Assembly (NCBI RefSeq): GCF_002157875.1
Contig: NZ_CP021376.1
Span: 806,001-870,000, forward strand
DNA: 64,000 nucleotides
Origin: Oceanisphaera avium
GTDB taxonomy: Bacteria > Pseudomonadota > Gammaproteobacteria > Enterobacterales > Aeromonadaceae
Direction of reading: 5' to 3'
The position numbers and the translations under genes are program-made. Shown piece by piece: positions 30,563 to 40,416 of this stretch. Numbering within the stretch: the first letter of the stretch is position 1; each line of letters begins with the position of its first letter. The notes beneath the pieces are model-generated. The model had not been told where the DNA came from. It searched no databases and saw only the letters and a list, made by a program, of their open reading frames with translations.

Positions 30563-31186
30563 TTAATGAAGTTCGTTTTCCACTACCCACACCGCCGCTT
30601 CGGTGCGAGAGCGCATGCCGAGTTTATTTAATAACCGCTTAACGTGCACTTTCACCGTCCCCTCAGCAATGGTTAGGTGGCGGGCAATCATTTTATTGCT
30701 GTGCCCTTTGGCAATCAGTTTTAAGACTTCTTTTTCTCGCTTAGTGAGCAACATAGGGCTCACTTTGGTGCTCTTATTTCGACCACGAATCGCTTCAGCC
30801 AGCACGTGAGTTAACTCCGGACTCAGCGCTAACTGATCATGAGCAGCTAAGCGAATTTGCTCAATTAACTCTTCTGGCTCTATATCTTTTAGCAAATAGC
30901 CATCTGCGCCTGCTTGTAGCGCTTCTAGCACATGCTGCTTGTCATCAGAGACACTAAAAATAATGATCCTTGCCTCTATGTCACTGTTGCGCAGTGCATG
31001 AAGGGTTTCAATACCATCCATACCCGGCATATTAAGATCGAGTAAAATTAAGTCTAAATTTAGTGCATTCGCCAAAGCCACGGCTTCTTCACCTGAGCCG
31101 GCTTGGGCCACGGGTAATAAGTCCGCCTCCATGGATAATAAATCACTTAAGCCTCGGCGTAACATGGGGTGATCATCCACTAGCAT
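30563..31186 (-). CDS. narL: Nitrate/nitrite response regulator NarL, 5' end out of frame
   Basis: LuxR/FixJ-class regulator: receiver with MLVDDHPMLRRG, the phospho-acceptor aspartate in LILLDLNMPGMDG and the switch lysine in YLLKDIEPEE, then a helix-turn-helix (LTKREKEVLKLIAKGHSNKMIARHLTIAEGTVKVHVKRLL). It controls anaerobic nitrate genes when phosphorylated by NarX. The readable frame begins at an ATG inside the first beta strand and has no ribosome site. An AAGGAG followed by GTG at 31230 gives an N terminus of normal NarL length but hits TAG unless one more C is present in the C6 run at 31201-31206. The true gene is therefore probably 30563-31230 with one base lost. Confidence 0.9.
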   Translation of the reverse strand: MLVDDHPMLRRGLSDLLSMEADLLPVAQAGSGEEAVALANALNLDLILLDLNMPGMDGIETLHALRNSDIEARIIIFSVSDDKQHVLEALQAGADGYLLKDIEPEELIEQIRLAAHDQLALSPELTHVLAEAIRGRNKSTKVSPMLLTKREKEVLKLIAKGHSNKMIARHLTIAEGTVKVHVKRLLNKLGMRSRTEAAVWVVENELH

Positions 31187-31246
31187 AATACGTGTCGCAC
31201 GGGGGGTGTTTGGGGTTGGCTATTATTCACAACGAGCTCCTTAATG

Positions 31247-33088
31247 TTATTGGCAGCGCTTATAATGGGGCAAAAATTGCACATAAATCCCCGTGCCCTG
31301 CTCCAGCGCCTCTATGGTAATATCGCCAGATAAACTGTGTGCTCGTTCAGTTAAAATACTCAGGCCATAGTGTCCTGCTGGGCTATCGCTACTTGTAATA
31401 CCAATGCCATCATCCTCGATACATAAATGAATCGTACCTGACTCCTCTTGATAAAGAGTCACCATACAATGTTGAGCTTGGGCATGTTTAACCACATTGC
31501 TCAACGCTTCTCGAATAATTTGCAAACAATGAATTTCTTCATTGGGAGTCAGCGGGCAATGCTCTAAGCGATATTGAGTCTGAATGTTAACCTCTGTTAG
31601 CTCAGAAAATTCTCCCACAGTACTGTGCAACGCCGCGCCTAAGCCTGGGGTATCTAATTTAATGCGAAACGTAACCAGTAACTCCCGAAGTTGGCGATAG
31701 GCACTGCTAAGTCCAGTTTGTATCTCGATGACGGTGTCGTTAATCTCAGCTGGTGGGGCTTCTAGGGCGATTTGCTTTTTAAGCCGCGCTAGCTGAATTT
31801 TTTGATAAGACAACACTTGGGCTAAAGAGTCGTGTAGCTCTCTGGCAATCACGGCTCGCTCTTCCATTAATGCAATACGGGCTTGGTTATGACCTAAATG
31901 ATGCAAATTTAAAGACGCAGAAAAAAGCTCCGTTAAGGCTGTTATTAACTGCTGCTGCCAATGCTCAAGTACAGTCCCTAGTGGCACTTCCACCCTAAGC
32001 TGCCCTAAGTCATCGCGCGCACCACGAATAGCAAAACTAACCACTTGAGTACCGTGCTCAGTCAGACCTTTATTTATAAAAAGCGGGCATTGTGCACAAT
32101 TAGGTAACTGACAATAATCTGGTGCATGACCTGGAGTAGAGGTTAAAGCACTGTGCGCTTCATGGTTAGGGTTGTCTAAAGTACTAGTTAAACATAAAGA
32201 GACGGGCCCTAAGTTCAGGGTTTGCTCAATGGGCTTGAGTAATTCAGCAAAAATGGGCTGAGGATTAGCACCGCTGTGATTATAAAGGCGTTGTGCACTA
32301 TTAAATAATAGGGCTAAAGAACGGTTACTCAGTTGTAACTCTTGAGTTTTTTCATCCACTTTTTGCTCAAGATGAGTATAGAGCTCACTCAATTGTGCAC
32401 TCATTTGATTGAGGGTGTCCGCTAATACGCCTAATTCATTGCGCGCTATGACCTTAACGCGGCCCTCAAAAGAACCACGCCCTATTTTTTTGGCTAAATT
32501 AACCAGCTCTTTTAACGGTATTAGCACATTATTATGGACTCTTAAGGTCACGATTATTCCGAGCATGACACAAATAAATAACGTGCCTACTTGCAGGCTA
32601 CGGATCACGTGTAGCTTGTACTCTGACTCCAGCTGCAACTCTTTAACGAGCTCATCTAACAAGGTAACAAAAATAGGCACCTCCACATTAAAGTCACGCT
32701 GTTGAAGGGGTGTTTTCTGTAGCAGCGGCAACATCAGCTCCTGCCACTGATACACTACCCGCGCATATTGAGACGAAAGTGCAGGCTGATCATTTTTCTC
32801 AATGGCACTTAGCAGCGCACTCGTATTTAAGGTATTTTCAAATTGCACAATATAGTCTGCAATAATCTGGGGATTTGACTCACGACTTAACAATGCCAAG
32901 CGATAAGCTTGCATGCGCAAACTACCCGACTTATTAATGGCTTCAGCATCACCGCGTATCGCCTCTCCTTGGTACATGCCCCCCAACATGCTCACTAAAG
33001 TCACAGCAATCACTAACATAAAAGCCAGCAAAGTGCGCATAGCAGTAGAGTGAGTTAAGCGCACCAACGGTATCTGTTCTCTGGCCAT
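31247..33088 (-). CDS. narX: Nitrate/nitrite sensor histidine kinase NarX
   Basis: 613-residue inner-membrane kinase partnered with NarL 16 bp downstream of it. Order of parts: membrane segment about 17-37, periplasmic nitrate-binding P-box GDAEAINKSGSLRMQAYRL (46-64), second membrane segment about 165-185, HAMP, a central domain with clustered cysteines C326, C331 and C334 (CQLPNCAQC), and a HisKA_3 domain with phospho-acceptor H419 in ARELHDSLAQVLSYQ. An ATPase domain with DDGIGI and GHYGLSILTERA ends the protein. It is divergent from the narK-narGHJI operon it should control. Confidence 0.95.
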   Translation of the reverse strand: MAREQIPLVRLTHSTAMRTLLAFMLVIAVTLVSMLGGMYQGEAIRGDAEAINKSGSLRMQAYRLALLSRESNPQIIADYIVQFENTLNTSALLSAIEKNDQPALSSQYARVVYQWQELMLPLLQKTPLQQRDFNVEVPIFVTLLDELVKELQLESEYKLHVIRSLQVGTLFICVMLGIIVTLRVHNNVLIPLKELVNLAKKIGRGSFEGRVKVIARNELGVLADTLNQMSAQLSELYTHLEQKVDEKTQELQLSNRSLALLFNSAQRLYNHSGANPQPIFAELLKPIEQTLNLGPVSLCLTSTLDNPNHEAHSALTSTPGHAPDYCQLPNCAQCPLFINKGLTEHGTQVVSFAIRGARDDLGQLRVEVPLGTVLEHWQQQLITALTELFSASLNLHHLGHNQARIALMEERAVIARELHDSLAQVLSYQKIQLARLKKQIALEAPPAEINDTVIEIQTGLSSAYRQLRELLVTFRIKLDTPGLGAALHSTVGEFSELTEVNIQTQYRLEHCPLTPNEEIHCLQIIREALSNVVKHAQAQHCMVTLYQEESGTIHLCIEDDGIGITSSDSPAGHYGLSILTERAHSLSGDITIEALEQGTGIYVQFLPHYKRCQ

Positions 33089-33406
33089 AAATTACCCTTA
33101 ACAGTGGCACATCGAATTAAAAAGCTGCCTATTAATAGCATTAATTTTCCTTAATATGAGCAAGTACTCCTTTATATCCACAGCAGGCTTTGATTAACTA
33201 AAAAATCCGCAATAATTCACTAAGCGTTTGTAATTACTAGATATATTTAAATATTCGCTCGTAACCCTAAATAGGTAGTTCACCGTTTATAACTAATTAC
33301 TCCTCCTGTAACCCTGACTCAGATCAATTAACTCCCCTCCCCTGCCCCTACTATGCGAGCAGATGCAAAACACCCTTTTGCAGTGTGTATTTAGGAGTGG
33401 CAGATA
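33089..33406 (+). promoter_or_regulatory. narX/narK divergent control region with FNR-like and NarL-like sites
   Basis: CTGAC-TCAG-ATCAA at 33314-33327 matches the FNR consensus with one perfect half. Its centre is 41.5 bp from the start (about 33362) predicted by TACTAT at 33349-33354, the class II activator distance. Heptamers fitting the NarL consensus TACYYMT occur at 33165-33171 and 33297-33303 on plus and 33271-33277 on minus. AGGAGTGG lies before the narK ATG. This fits anaerobic, nitrate-induced expression; all of it is inferred from consensus. Confidence 0.5.
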
Positions 33407-35011
33407 ATGAGCAACAACATAGAAAAATGGGATGTTGAAGATCCCATATTCTGGGAGTCCACAGGCAAAAAAATTGCTAAGCGTAATTTATGGCTCTCAA
33501 TTCCTAATTTATTACTGGGTTTTGCCATTTGGCTAATGTGGGGAATTATTACCGTACAAATGCTCAATTTAGGCTTTCCATTTACGCCCGTTGAGCTATT
33601 TACTTTAACCGCCATTTCTGGCTTAGCCGGCGCCACCTTTCGTATTCCCGCCTCTTTTATGATTCGTATCTCAGGTGGGCGAAACACCATCGTCTTTACC
33701 ACCATTTTGTTAATGGTACCCGCCATTGGCACGGGCCTCGCTTTACAAGATACCCAAACGCCCCTGTGGGTCTTTCAGCTGCTGGCGCTGTTATCGGGCA
33801 TTGGTGGCGGTAAGTTTGCCTGCTCTATGAGCAATATCAGTGGCTTTTTCCCTAAAAGCCAACAGGGGCTGGCGCTGGGCTTAAATGCTGGTTTAGGTAA
33901 TTTTGGCGTCACCACCATGCAAATCTTAATCCCGCTGGTGATGACCATGAGTATCTTTGGCAGTTTAGCCGGTGGCTCCATGGAGCTAATGAAAGATAGC
34001 GGCACCTTAATTGGCAGTATTCCCGCAGGCTCTCAAACTTGGATTCAAAATGCCGGTTGGGTGTGGTTGATATTTCTTATTCCATTAATTGGCATGAGTT
34101 GGGTAGGCATGAATAACTTACTGCCCATTACTCCCGAACCGGGCTCTGTGGTCGGCGCTTTTAGTAAAGTCTTAGGTTTATACGGCATTAGTTTTATTAC
34201 CTCAGTAGTGGGTTTGTATCTCTACTTACCTGAGCCGATGGGCATAGGGGTATTAAATATGTGGTTAGCCATGCCGCTGATTATGATCAGTAGTTTAGGT
34301 CTACTGCGCCTCATTCCTGGCAGCATTAAACCCAATATAAAGCGCCAATTTAGCATCTTTAAAGACAAACATACTTGGTCAATGAGTGTGCTTTACATTT
34401 TAACCTTTGGCTCATTTATCGGCTTTTCAATGGCGCTGCCCCTGTCTATTACGGTAATTTTTGGTTATCTGAATGAGGTCGCCGCAGATGGCACTGTGAG
34501 TCGCGTCATTAACCCTAATGCACCTAGCGCCTTAACGTATGCCTGGATTGGGCCTTTTGTCGGCGCACTGGCTCGCCCCATTGGCGGTTGGATTTCTGAC
34601 CGTTTTGGTGGCTCTTTAGTCACCCAAATTATCACCTTTATTATGGTGGTGGCCTCTGTGGCACTGGGCTACACCTTAAAACTTGCTTATAGCTCCGCCC
34701 ATCCTGAAGTCTACTTTTTTACCTTTATTAGCTTGTTCTTAGTGCTGTTTGCCGCCTCCGGCATTGGTAATGGCTCCACATTTCGAAGCATTGGCGTGAT
34801 TTATAACCGCGAGCAAGCCGGTCCCGTATTAGGTTGGACTTCCGCTATTGCCGGTTATGGCTCTTTCGTGGCGCCCATTGTTATTGGTGAGCAAATTAAA
34901 GCCGGTACCCCAGAAATTGCCATGTACGGCTTCGCTGGGTTTTACGCCCTGTGCTTGCTCTTGAACTGGTGGTTCTATTTGCGAAAAAACGCCTACGTGA
35001 AAAACCCGTAA
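33407..35011 (+). CDS. narK: NarK-type nitrate/nitrite antiporter (MFS)
   Basis: 534-residue major-facilitator protein with twelve predicted membrane segments. The N terminus MSNNIEKWDVEDPIFWESTGKKIAKRNLWLSIPNLLL, the nitrate-signature regions GLGNFGVTTMQ and GYGSFVAPIVIGEQ, and the motif GPFVGALARPIGGWISDRFGG match the E. coli NarK branch, which exchanges nitrite for nitrate. It is longer than E. coli NarK, mainly from an insertion in the middle (about residues 225-310). It is first in a narK-narK-narGHJI operon. Confidence 0.93.
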   Translation: MSNNIEKWDVEDPIFWESTGKKIAKRNLWLSIPNLLLGFAIWLMWGIITVQMLNLGFPFTPVELFTLTAISGLAGATFRIPASFMIRISGGRNTIVFTTILLMVPAIGTGLALQDTQTPLWVFQLLALLSGIGGGKFACSMSNISGFFPKSQQGLALGLNAGLGNFGVTTMQILIPLVMTMSIFGSLAGGSMELMKDSGTLIGSIPAGSQTWIQNAGWVWLIFLIPLIGMSWVGMNNLLPITPEPGSVVGAFSKVLGLYGISFITSVVGLYLYLPEPMGIGVLNMWLAMPLIMISSLGLLRLIPGSIKPNIKRQFSIFKDKHTWSMSVLYILTFGSFIGFSMALPLSITVIFGYLNEVAADGTVSRVINPNAPSALTYAWIGPFVGALARPIGGWISDRFGGSLVTQIITFIMVVASVALGYTLKLAYSSAHPEVYFFTFISLFLVLFAASGIGNGSTFRSIGVIYNREQAGPVLGWTSAIAGYGSFVAPIVIGEQIKAGTPEIAMYGFAGFYALCLLLNWWFYLRKNAYVKNP

Positions 35012-35085
35012 CCGTTTTTTCTTAGCACCCTTTGCCCATTACTTATGAGTTATTAACACGTTGCCTTAGATAACGGAGCTTGCTC

Positions 35086-36573
35086 ATGAAAATATCTGAC
35101 TTATTTAATTACAAAAAACCAGAAATAAAGGCGCTACACCTGACGTGGATTGCCTTTTATATCTGCTTCTTCGTGTGGTTCAATATGGCACCCTTAGCGA
35201 CCAGTATGCTAAAAGATCTCGGCTGGTTGACCGCCGAAGATTTACGACTCTTTGCTATCGCCAACGTCGCCTTAACCATACCCGCACGCATTTTGGTGGG
35301 GATGGGATTAGATAAGTGGGGACCAAGGCGGGTGTTCTCGGTGCTCATGGTGACCATGGCTATTCCCGCTATCGCCTTTGCCTTTGGCGAAACGCGCACC
35401 CAATTATTAGTATCACGCTTAGTATTGAGCTCTATTGGTGCCGGCTTCGTGGTGGGTATTCATATGACCGCCATGTGGTTTAAGCCAAGAGACATAGGTT
35501 TTGCCGAAGGCTTTTATGCAGGCTGGGGAAATTTTGGCTCTGCCGCCGCCGCCATGACCTTGCCGATGCTGGCTTTTAATGTCTTTGGTGGGGTAGATGG
35601 CTGGCGCTACGCCATTGCCAATACTGCCATCTTAATGGCACTTTATGGGGTGTATTACTGGTTTGCTATCACCGATGGCCCTGCCGGCACAGTGCATCAT
35701 AAGCCACGTCAAGTGAGCGCCATGGAAGTCAGCTCTTGGGCCGACATGGTGAAGTTAATCATTTGGACTATTCCTATGATTGGCATCTTATCGTTACTGG
35801 TATGGCGTATCGCCGATATGGGCTATCTGAGTAGCACGTGGACTTGGGCCTTTCATGGCGTCATTGCGCTCATCGTACTTTATCAAGTGGTACAAATCCT
35901 GCGCGTTAACCTACCCATTTTGCGCCGTGGTGTGCCTGAGGATGATAAATACCCATTTAATTCAGTAGCAGCGCTTAATTCTACCTACTTTGCTAATTTT
36001 GGCGCCGAGTTGGCAGTCATCTCCATGTTACCCATGTTCTTTGAAATGACCTGGGGCCTCACACCCACTACCGCCGGCATGATAGCCGCCTCGTTCGCTT
36101 TTATTAACTTAGTCGCCCGCCCCATCGGGGGTTTAGTGTCTGATAAGTGTGGCAACCGCCGCTTAGTGATGCTGGTCTACATGATTGGTATTGCCATCGG
36201 TTTTGCACTGATGGGCTTGATGAACGCAAGTTGGTCGTTAGTGCTGGCCGTCGCGGTTACTATTTTATGTTCTGTGTTTGTCCAAGGCGCCGAAGGAGCC
36301 ACCTTTGGCATTATTCCCTCTATTAAACGCCGCTTAACCGGGCAAATCTCTGGTATGGCCGGTGCTTACGGTAATGTGGGCGCCGTGTTTTATCTCACGC
36401 TTTACACCTTTGTTACGCCCTCCCAATTCTTTTTCATTATCGCTGCAGGAGCCCTGCTAAGTTTTGCCGCCTGTTTCTTTTGGCTCAAAGAGCCAGAAGG
36501 CGCCTTTGGCGAAGAATATGTCATTTCGTCGGTGGATCTTGAGCTTGCAGCCAACCCACAGGCCAGCAAGTAA
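35086..36573 (+). CDS. narK1: NarK1-type nitrate/proton symporter (MFS)
   Basis: 495-residue major-facilitator protein of the other NarK branch (LTWIAFYICFFVWFNMAPLATSM at the first membrane segment; FYAGWGNFGSAAAAMTLPML and GAYGNVGAVFYLTLY as nitrate signatures; NLVARPIGGLVSDKCGNRR loop). Type I NarK proteins are proton-coupled nitrate importers that start respiration before nitrite builds up. A GGAG site sits 8 nt before the ATG. The pairing of a symporter and an antiporter next to narG resembles the narK1K2GHJI operons of pseudomonads. Confidence 0.92.
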   Translation: MKISDLFNYKKPEIKALHLTWIAFYICFFVWFNMAPLATSMLKDLGWLTAEDLRLFAIANVALTIPARILVGMGLDKWGPRRVFSVLMVTMAIPAIAFAFGETRTQLLVSRLVLSSIGAGFVVGIHMTAMWFKPRDIGFAEGFYAGWGNFGSAAAAMTLPMLAFNVFGGVDGWRYAIANTAILMALYGVYYWFAITDGPAGTVHHKPRQVSAMEVSSWADMVKLIIWTIPMIGILSLLVWRIADMGYLSSTWTWAFHGVIALIVLYQVVQILRVNLPILRRGVPEDDKYPFNSVAALNSTYFANFGAELAVISMLPMFFEMTWGLTPTTAGMIAASFAFINLVARPIGGLVSDKCGNRRLVMLVYMIGIAIGFALMGLMNASWSLVLAVAVTILCSVFVQGAEGATFGIIPSIKRRLTGQISGMAGAYGNVGAVFYLTLYTFVTPSQFFFIIAAGALLSFAACFFWLKEPEGAFGEEYVISSVDLELAANPQASK

Positions 36574-36650
36574 TTAAGGTGATATCAGCTAATAGTCGTA
36601 CACAGCGCGTTACGCGCCGTTGTTGAGTAGTTTTTCAAGAGGATAGAACT

Positions 36651-39600
36651 ATGAGTCGAATTTTAGACCAACTGCACTTTCTAAAAAGAAAGCAAGGCGA
36701 GTTCGCCGATGGCCATGGCGAAACTCGTAAAGAGTCTCGTGAATGGGAAGACGGTTATCGCGACCGCTGGCAATACGACAAAATTGTCCGCTCCACCCAT
36801 GGCGTAAATTGCACCGGCTCTTGTTCATGGAAAATTTACGTTAAAAACGGGCTGATCACCTGGGAAACGCAACAAACGGACTATCCGCGCACCCGCCCCG
36901 ACTTACCTAACCATGAGCCTCGTGGCTGTCCGCGTGGCGCCAGCTACAGCTGGTATATTTATAGCGCCAATCGCGTTAAATACCCCAAGGTGCGCAAGGC
37001 ACTATTAAAGCTATGGCGCGAAGCCCGAACCACCTTAGCACCGGTGGATGCTTGGCAGAGCATTGTTGAAAGCCCAGAAAAGTCCAAAGCCTATAAGAGT
37101 CAACGCGGTTTAGGTGGTTTTATTCGCTCAAACTGGGATGAAGTAAATGAAATCATTGCCGCAGCTAACGTCTATACCACCAAGGCGTATGGCCCCGACC
37201 GCGTAGTGGGCTTTTCGCCGATACCGGCCATGTCGATGATCAGTTACGCTGCCGGCTCACGTTACTTATCACTGATGGGAGGCGTGTGTTTAAGTTTCTA
37301 TGACTGGTACTGCGACTTACCGCCCGCCTCCCCCATGGTATGGGGTGAGCAAACTGACGTTCCTGAGTCTGCTGATTGGTATAACTCCAATTACATTATT
37401 GCTTGGGGCTCAAACGTGCCACAAACCCGTACCCCAGATGCGCACTTCTTTACTGAAGTTCGCTACAAAGGTGCCAAAACCGTGGCGGTGACCCCCGACT
37501 ATGCCGAAGTGGCCAAGCTGACCGACTTATGGCTAAACCCTAAGCAAGGCACAGACGCGGCCTTAGCCCAAGCCTTCTGTCATGTGATCTTCAAAGAATT
37601 CCACTTAGATAACCCCAGCGCCTACTTCACCGATTATGTGCGTCGTTATTCTGACTTCCCTATGTTAGTGGTGTTAGAAGACTTTGAAAGCGGCTTTAAA
37701 CCCACCCGTTTCTTACGCGCCTCAGATCTTACCGACAATCTTGGTCAAGAGAATAACCCTGAATGGAAAACCATTGCCATTGACAGTTTATCCAATGAGC
37801 TGGTCTCGCCTTTGGGCTCCATTGGTTATCGTTGGAATGAAAAAGGTAAATGGAATATTGAGGCGCGCGAAGGCACAGACGGTAAAGACGTTGAGCTGCA
37901 ATTATCACTACTGGATGAAGGCAATGAGGTTGAAGTGGCGTTCCCCTATTTTGGCGGTGATTTGCACGATCATTTCCAACACGTTGAAGGGGAAGGCGTG
38001 CAGTTTCGTCGCGTGCCAAGCCGTGAGCTGACGCTCATTGATGGCAGCAAGGTGCGCGTGGCAACTGTGTTTGATATCAGTGCCGCCGGACTCGCCATTG
38101 ACCGAGGTTTAGGCGATAACAACGTCGCCAGTAGCTACGATCAGGCAGATATTCCTGGCACCCCTGCCTGGCAAGAAGCCATTACCGGTGTCAGTCGTGA
38201 GCTGGTGATCCAAGTGGCCCGTGAGTTTGCCGACAATGCCGATAAAACCAAGGGTAAGTCGATGATTATCGTCGGTGCCGGTATGAACCACTGGTATCAC
38301 ATGGACATGAACTATCGTGGCTTGATCAACATGTTGATCATGTGTGGTTGTATCGGTAAGAGCGGCGGCGGTTGGGCACACTATGTGGGACAAGAAAAAC
38401 TGCGCCCTCAAACCGGTTGGTTGCCGGTGGCCTTTGGCTTGGACTGGAGTGCACCGCCGCGTCATATGAACGGCACCAGCTTCTTCTATAATCACAGCTC
38501 CCAATGGCGCCATGAAAGCATGGATATGCACGAGATTTTATCTCCCATGGCCGACAAGTCGCAGTTTCCAAAGCACGCCCTGGATTACAACATTCAAGCC
38601 GAACGTGGCGGTTGGTTACCCAGCGCACCCCAATTAAACCGCAACCCACTAGCCGTGTGTCGAGAAGCCAACGCCACCGGTATGGACGTGAAAGACTATG
38701 TGGTGAAATCATTAGAAGAGGGCTCATTGCGCTTTGCCTGTGAGCAACCAGATAATCCAGATAACTTCCCACGAAACATGTTTATCTGGCGTTCAAACCT
38801 GTTGGGCTCCTCCGGTAAGGGGCATGAATATATGCTCAAATATTTACTGGGCACCCCTAAGCACGGCGTGATGAACCAAGACACTGGCCAGCAAGGCTTT
38901 AAGCCCACCGAGGTGGATTGGGCAGAAGAGGCAGCCATCGGCAAAATTGACTTGGTCACCACGCTCGACTTTAGAATGTCTTCTACCTGTGTTTATTCCG
39001 ATATCGTGTTGCCGACCGCCACTTGGTATGAAAAAGACGACATGAACACCTCGGATATGCACCCCTTTATTCATCCTTTATCTGCGGCTATCGATCCGGC
39101 GTGGGAGTCTCGTACCGACTGGGCCATTTTTAAAGGCTTGGCGAAAAAATTCTCAGAGCTCACTGACGGCCACTTAGGCGTTGAGCAAGACATTGTCACC
39201 ATCCCGATGCAGCACGACAGCCAAGGCGAGCTTGCACAACCTTTTGGTGGCACCGATTGGAAGTCCGCCGGCGAACCTTTAGTGCCAGGTAAAAATGCGC
39301 CCAATATGGTGGTGGTGGAGCGGGACTTCCCGAACACCTATAAAAAATTCACCTCGCTGGGCCCCTTGCTCAACACTAAGGGTAATGGCGGTAAAGGCAT
39401 TAGTTGGAATACCGATGATGAAGTCACTTTCTTAGGCCAGCTTAACAAAAAGGTACTTGAAGAAGGCGTGAGTAAAGGCAGACCGCAAATTGACTCTGCC
39501 ATTGATGCCTGTGAAACCGTCTTGTCATTGGCACCGGAAACCAACGGCCATGTGGCGGTGAAAGCCTGGGCCGCTTTATCTGAGTTTACTGGGCGCGATC

Positions 39601-40406
39601 ACTCGCACTTAGCCGTAGGTAAAGAACACGAGTCGATTCGCTTTAAGGATATTCAAGCTCAACCAAGAAAAATCATCTCCAGCCCTACTTGGTCGGGCCT
39701 TGAAGATGAACATGTCAGCTATAACGCCTGTTACACCAACGTGCATGAGCTGATCCCGTGGCGCACCATTACTGGCCGCCAGCAGTTTTACCAAGACCAT
39801 CCTTGGATGCAGGCTTTTGGTGAACAATTGATGAGCTATCGCCCGCCTGTCAACACGCGCACCATCGACCAAGTAAAGGGGCAACGCAGCAACGGCAATA
39901 CCGAGATTGTCTTGAACTGGATTACGCCGCACCAAAAATGGGGCATTCACAGTACCTATTCTGACAACCTATTAATGCTCACCCTTAGCCGCGGTGGCCC
40001 CATTATTTGGCTATCTGAAACCGACGCGAAAAAAGCCGGTATTGAAGATAACGATTGGGTGGAATGCTTTAACGCCAACGGCGCTCTCACCGCGCGCGCT
40101 GTGGTTAGCCAACGCGTAAAAGAAGGCATGGTCATGATGTATCACGCTCAAGAGCGCATTGTTAACGTGCCCGGCTCTGAAACCACTAAAACCCGTGGCG
40201 GACACCATAACTCAGTGACTCGCGTTGTACTCAAACCGACTCATATGATTGGCGCTTATGCCCAGCAATCTTACGGCTTTAACTACTACGGCACCGTGGG
40301 CTGTAACCGCGATGAGTTTGTGGTGGTACGCAAGATGAGCAAAGTTGATTGGTTGGATGGCTCAAATACCGATGATCTGCCACAACCATTACCGCAAAAT
40401 CTTTAA
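36651..40406 (+). CDS. narG: Respiratory nitrate reductase alpha subunit NarG
   Basis: 1251-residue molybdenum-bisMGD catalytic subunit, cytoplasmic face of the inner membrane; reduces nitrate to nitrite with quinol electrons delivered through NarH and NarI. The FS0 cluster ligands are in STHGVNCTGSCSW and GCPRGAS (one His, three Cys). The N-terminal MSRILDQLHFLKRKQ retains the NarG tail that binds NarI. The end carries YGFNYYGTVGCNRDEFVVVRK, typical of the family. An AGAGGAT site lies upstream. Full length, with no Tat signal, as expected for NarG. Confidence 0.97.
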   Translation: MSRILDQLHFLKRKQGEFADGHGETRKESREWEDGYRDRWQYDKIVRSTHGVNCTGSCSWKIYVKNGLITWETQQTDYPRTRPDLPNHEPRGCPRGASYSWYIYSANRVKYPKVRKALLKLWREARTTLAPVDAWQSIVESPEKSKAYKSQRGLGGFIRSNWDEVNEIIAAANVYTTKAYGPDRVVGFSPIPAMSMISYAAGSRYLSLMGGVCLSFYDWYCDLPPASPMVWGEQTDVPESADWYNSNYIIAWGSNVPQTRTPDAHFFTEVRYKGAKTVAVTPDYAEVAKLTDLWLNPKQGTDAALAQAFCHVIFKEFHLDNPSAYFTDYVRRYSDFPMLVVLEDFESGFKPTRFLRASDLTDNLGQENNPEWKTIAIDSLSNELVSPLGSIGYRWNEKGKWNIEAREGTDGKDVELQLSLLDEGNEVEVAFPYFGGDLHDHFQHVEGEGVQFRRVPSRELTLIDGSKVRVATVFDISAAGLAIDRGLGDNNVASSYDQADIPGTPAWQEAITGVSRELVIQVAREFADNADKTKGKSMIIVGAGMNHWYHMDMNYRGLINMLIMCGCIGKSGGGWAHYVGQEKLRPQTGWLPVAFGLDWSAPPRHMNGTSFFYNHSSQWRHESMDMHEILSPMADKSQFPKHALDYNIQAERGGWLPSAPQLNRNPLAVCREANATGMDVKDYVVKSLEEGSLRFACEQPDNPDNFPRNMFIWRSNLLGSSGKGHEYMLKYLLGTPKHGVMNQDTGQQGFKPTEVDWAEEAAIGKIDLVTTLDFRMSSTCVYSDIVLPTATWYEKDDMNTSDMHPFIHPLSAAIDPAWESRTDWAIFKGLAKKFSELTDGHLGVEQDIVTIPMQHDSQGELAQPFGGTDWKSAGEPLVPGKNAPNMVVVERDFPNTYKKFTSLGPLLNTKGNGGKGISWNTDDEVTFLGQLNKKVLEEGVSKGRPQIDSAIDACETVLSLAPETNGHVAVKAWAALSEFTGRDHSHLAVGKEHESIRFKDIQAQPRKIISSPTWSGLEDEHVSYNACYTNVHELIPWRTITGRQQFYQDHPWMQAFGEQLMSYRPPVNTRTIDQVKGQRSNGNTEIVLNWITPHQKWGIHSTYSDNLLMLTLSRGGPIIWLSETDAKKAGIEDNDWVECFNANGALTARAVVSQRVKEGMVMMYHAQERIVNVPGSETTKTRGGHHNSVTRVVLKPTHMIGAYAQQSYGFNYYGTVGCNRDEFVVVRKMSKVDWLDGSNTDDLPQPLPQNL

Positions 40407-40416
40407 GGAAAACGCC

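Noticed and set aside
37729..39950. Several antisense open frames over narG
   Set aside because: They are shadows of a highly conserved 1251-codon gene; their translations look random.
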